From an uncultured Saprospiraceae bacterium (lineage in GTDB: Bacteria; Bacteroidota; Bacteroidia; Chitinophagales; Saprospiraceae): a stretch of 35,084 nucleotides of DNA. Where the stretch lies: contig CALDSS010000189.1 of NCBI GenBank assembly GCA_937924495.1, forward strand, positions 1 through 35,084, given 5' to 3'. The translations under genes and the position numbers were made by a program. The notes under the pieces are model-generated. The model was not told the DNA's origin. It did not search any database and saw nothing but the letters and a program-made list of their open reading frames with translations. Shown piece after piece: positions 33,494 to 35,084 of the stretch (position 1 is the first letter of the stretch; each line of letters opens with the position of its first letter).

Positions 33494-34555
33494 ATGGGTG
33501 CAGTAATATTTTGGAGTCTTATATCAGTTATATTTTCTTTTTTATGTTCAATTTTGGAAGCAGTGCTTTTGAGTGTCACGCCAAACTTTATATCAAGTGA
33601 AGTAAGAAAAGGTACATCAACGGGACTTATGCTTCAAAAATATAAAGAAGATATTGACCGACCACTTTCAGCCATTTTGACCTTGAATACCATCGCTCAT
33701 ACTGTAGGTGCCATCATGGTAGGTGCTGCAGCGGGAGAAGCATTTGGTGAAAATTACGTAAACCTTGGATTCATGGAGGTCAGTTATGAAACCATCGTTG
33801 CGGTGGTCATGACTCTTATCATTTTATATGCTTCGGAAATTATTCCGAAAACAATTGGAGCAAATTTTTGGAAATCACTTGCCCCATTTACTGTTCAAAC
33901 TTTAAGAATTTTGATGTTCCTACTCTTCCCATTAGTTTGGGTGAGTAAATGGATAACCAAGTTTTTGAAAAAGCCACAGGTAAAAAGTGTTTTGAGCAGA
34001 CATGATTTTGCAGCAATTGTAGAAGAAGGCAGCGTGGGCGGAAGTTTAGATGAGAGTGAGGCAAAAATTATTAAAAATCTTCTTCAATTCGAAAAACAAA
34101 CTGTGCGGGACATCATGACTCCAAAAACCGTTGCTTTTATGGGGAATCAGGATGAAACTATTGAAGAGTTTTATAAAGCCAATCAACCAATTCGGTATTC
34201 ACGAATTCCAATTTTTGGTGAAACAAGAGATGATATTATCGGTTTGGTTTTGAAGGATGAGATCCTCAAAAAAATTGCAGATGGTGGTGGCGAGGGAACG
34301 TTGAGCTCCATTAAAAGAAATGCAAATTTCACCCAAGATGACAAACCACTTCCTGCTTTGTTTCAAGAGTTAACAAAAGAAAAAAACCACCTTTTTGTGG
34401 TAACTGACAATTTTGGAGCAGTCGTTGGTCTGGTTTCAATGGAGGATTTATTTGAAACTTTACTGGGGCAAGAAATTGTTGATGAATTTGATAAAGTGGA
34501 AGACCTTCAAAAATTAGCTGAAAAGAAATGGGAGGCAAAAAAAAACGGTAATTAG
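33494..34555 (+). CDS. CNNM/CorC-type membrane protein with CBS pair
   Basis: The 353-residue inner-membrane protein of the HlyC/CorC (CNNM) group is linked by family to Mg2+/Co2+ transport. A DUF21 domain (about 1-175) has three to four membrane helices (VIFWSLISVIFSFLCSILEAV, TIVAVVMTLIILYASEIIPKT, TLRILMFLLFPLVWVSKWI) and the conserved LNTIAHTVGAIMVG. Two CBS domains follow (about 205-325: MTPKTVAFMGNQDETI, NHLFVVTDNFGAVVGLVSMEDLFETLLG). The CorC/HlyC C-terminal domain found in many relatives (about 420 residues) is absent, and the protein ends in a lysine-rich tail soon after the second CBS. This shorter form is known in the family. A palindrome in the promoter hints at regulation. Confidence 0.9.
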   Translation: MGAVIFWSLISVIFSFLCSILEAVLLSVTPNFISSEVRKGTSTGLMLQKYKEDIDRPLSAILTLNTIAHTVGAIMVGAAAGEAFGENYVNLGFMEVSYETIVAVVMTLIILYASEIIPKTIGANFWKSLAPFTVQTLRILMFLLFPLVWVSKWITKFLKKPQVKSVLSRHDFAAIVEEGSVGGSLDESEAKIIKNLLQFEKQTVRDIMTPKTVAFMGNQDETIEEFYKANQPIRYSRIPIFGETRDDIIGLVLKDEILKKIADGGGEGTLSSIKRNANFTQDDKPLPALFQELTKEKNHLFVVTDNFGAVVGLVSMEDLFETLLGQEIVDEFDKVEDLQKLAEKKWEAKKNGN

Positions 34556-34583
34556 TGAAAATTTCATCTTGGATTTGAATAAA

Positions 34584-34618
34584 ACAATCCTCAAACCCAT
34601 TGCGGGTTTGGGGATTGT
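34584..34618 (+). terminator. Terminator after the CBS-protein gene
   Basis: ACAATCCTCAAACCC pairs with GGGTTTGGGGATTGT (15 bp, one G-U) around a 5-nt loop, followed by TGATTTT. Confidence 0.75.
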
Positions 34619-34897
34619 TGATTTTAAGGGACTTTGTCAGTATATCCAGAAATTGCCCTATGGAAGAAATGCAAGCCGTTATCGGCCCGAACTGGTTCTA
34701 ACACAGAAAAAGGGAACATGTAGTTCAAAGACGTTCTAATTGAAAAGTGCATTCAGCCAGAAGATGTAGCTGAATTTAAGGTAGAATTTCATCAATCTTT
34801 TTTAAAAGAGTGGGTAAAAAAAGAAAAACTCAGCATTAACTTTGATGAGGTTTGGAAAATACGAGAAAAATATATCCGCAGACTTGAGGGAAAATAA
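34614..34897 (+). pseudogene. Decayed gene, transglutaminase-like family suspected
   Basis: Two adjacent frames encode protein-like pieces that do not join. Frame one (34614-34739) reads VDFKGLCQYIQKLPYGRN, then VLTQKKGTCSSK, before a stop. Frame two (34724-34897) reads FKDVLIEKCIQPEDVAEFKV, then HQSFLKEWVKKEKLSINFDE, and ends REKYIRRLEGK. The LPYGRN...KGTCSSK block resembles the start, and the second piece the C-terminus, of a conserved Bacteroidota transglutaminase-like hypothetical family. The centre is missing and the frames differ by one, so an internal deletion is likely. No start codon is seen. The family match is from memory and unverified. The pieces are too short for the ORF track. 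Confidence 0.5.
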
Positions 34898-35084
34898 AAA
34901 AGTGCGTTCCTATGTGAGCTGTCTCAAAAAACCTCCTTCAAAAATAAATTTTGTCGTTAGATAAATGGCTATTGATATTGCATTCTAAATTCATAAGCTA
35001 TTGAATAAAAAGTTAATGAATCCTTTCTGTTCTAACAAGGGGATATTTGTCTTTAACTTTCGCAACCCTTGTTACCAAAATTAG
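34898..35084. other. Gene-free right edge
   Basis: No reading frame is convincing here. It holds an IS-end-like sequence (listed separately) and a loose inverted repeat, AACAAGGG near 35033 with CCCTTGTT near 35068. A mobile element may continue beyond the window. Confidence 0.4.
34915..34932 (+). mobile_element. IS-end-like sequence
   Basis: GAGCTGTCTCAAAAAACC shares the GCTGTYYCAAAAA core with the direct repeats at 16723 and 17521 and resembles terminal inverted repeats of IS1182/IS5-type elements. No transposase is visible before the window ends, so it is either the outer end of an element beginning here or a solo remnant. Confidence 0.35.

Noticed and set aside
1-35084. tRNA, rRNA, CRISPR arrays, restriction or known defence systems
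   Set aside because: I looked for regular spaced repeats, cloverleaf-type T-arms, and nuclease or methylase motifs and found none.

Overview
The window reads as chromosomal DNA of a Bacteroidota bacterium, most likely of the Saprospiria/Lewinella type. It has low GC, T9SS type A C-terminal sorting domains on four secreted proteins, a TonB-dependent receptor (STN + carboxypeptidase-regulatory + plug + barrel) paired with a DUF4249 lipoprotein, weak Shine-Dalgarno sites, and several good matches to the Bacteroidota promoter (TTTG, about 19-21 nt, TAnnTTTG). The lineage below phylum is inference. I see no rRNA, tRNA, CRISPR array, prophage or intact transposase.

Layout. 1-540: tail of a preceding gene and a REP-like double-hairpin region. 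538-6024: two T9SS cargo proteins, dihydrolipoyl dehydrogenase (lpdA) and a large OmpA-family protein. 6214-9203 (minus): PPK2 polyphosphate kinase, a DUF58/vWA protein, thioredoxin and a small lipoprotein. 9270-15157: an outer-membrane barrel protein facing a minus-strand block of DUF4403 lipoprotein, DUF4249 lipoprotein and TonB-dependent receptor. 15305-17493 (plus): glucose-6-phosphate isomerase, then a two-gene accessory unit (three-TM protein + ankyrin protein) bracketed by IS-end-like direct repeats. 17577-22022 (minus): a 1481-residue T9SS protein with SdrD-like, dockerin-like and cohesin-like modules, behind a long structured leader. 22617-25255: two FKBP prolyl isomerases, a thioredoxin-fold lipoprotein and a UbiX-like flavin prenyltransferase. 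25457-33290: kbl, an HU protein, 3-hydroxyacyl-CoA dehydrogenase, a secreted PHB-depolymerase-like esterase, both subunits of a 3-oxoacid CoA-transferase, and sucC. 33494-34555: a CNNM/CorC-type CBS protein, followed by a decayed gene and another IS-end-like sequence.

The genes are mostly housekeeping, with central carbon and acyl-CoA metabolism (lpdA, pgi, kbl, 3-HB-CoA dehydrogenase, scoAB, sucC) mixed with cell-envelope and secretion functions. Convergent gene pairs are separated by strong symmetrical terminators or by a dispersed palindromic repeat. Many ORF-track starts are upstream TTG codons; I moved these to the ATG that begins the signal peptide or conserved domain. No clearly new defence or mobile system stands out. 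The most unusual items are the dockerin + cohesin T9SS protein with its leader, the repeat-bracketed two-gene unit, and the palindromic repeat family at convergent junctions.
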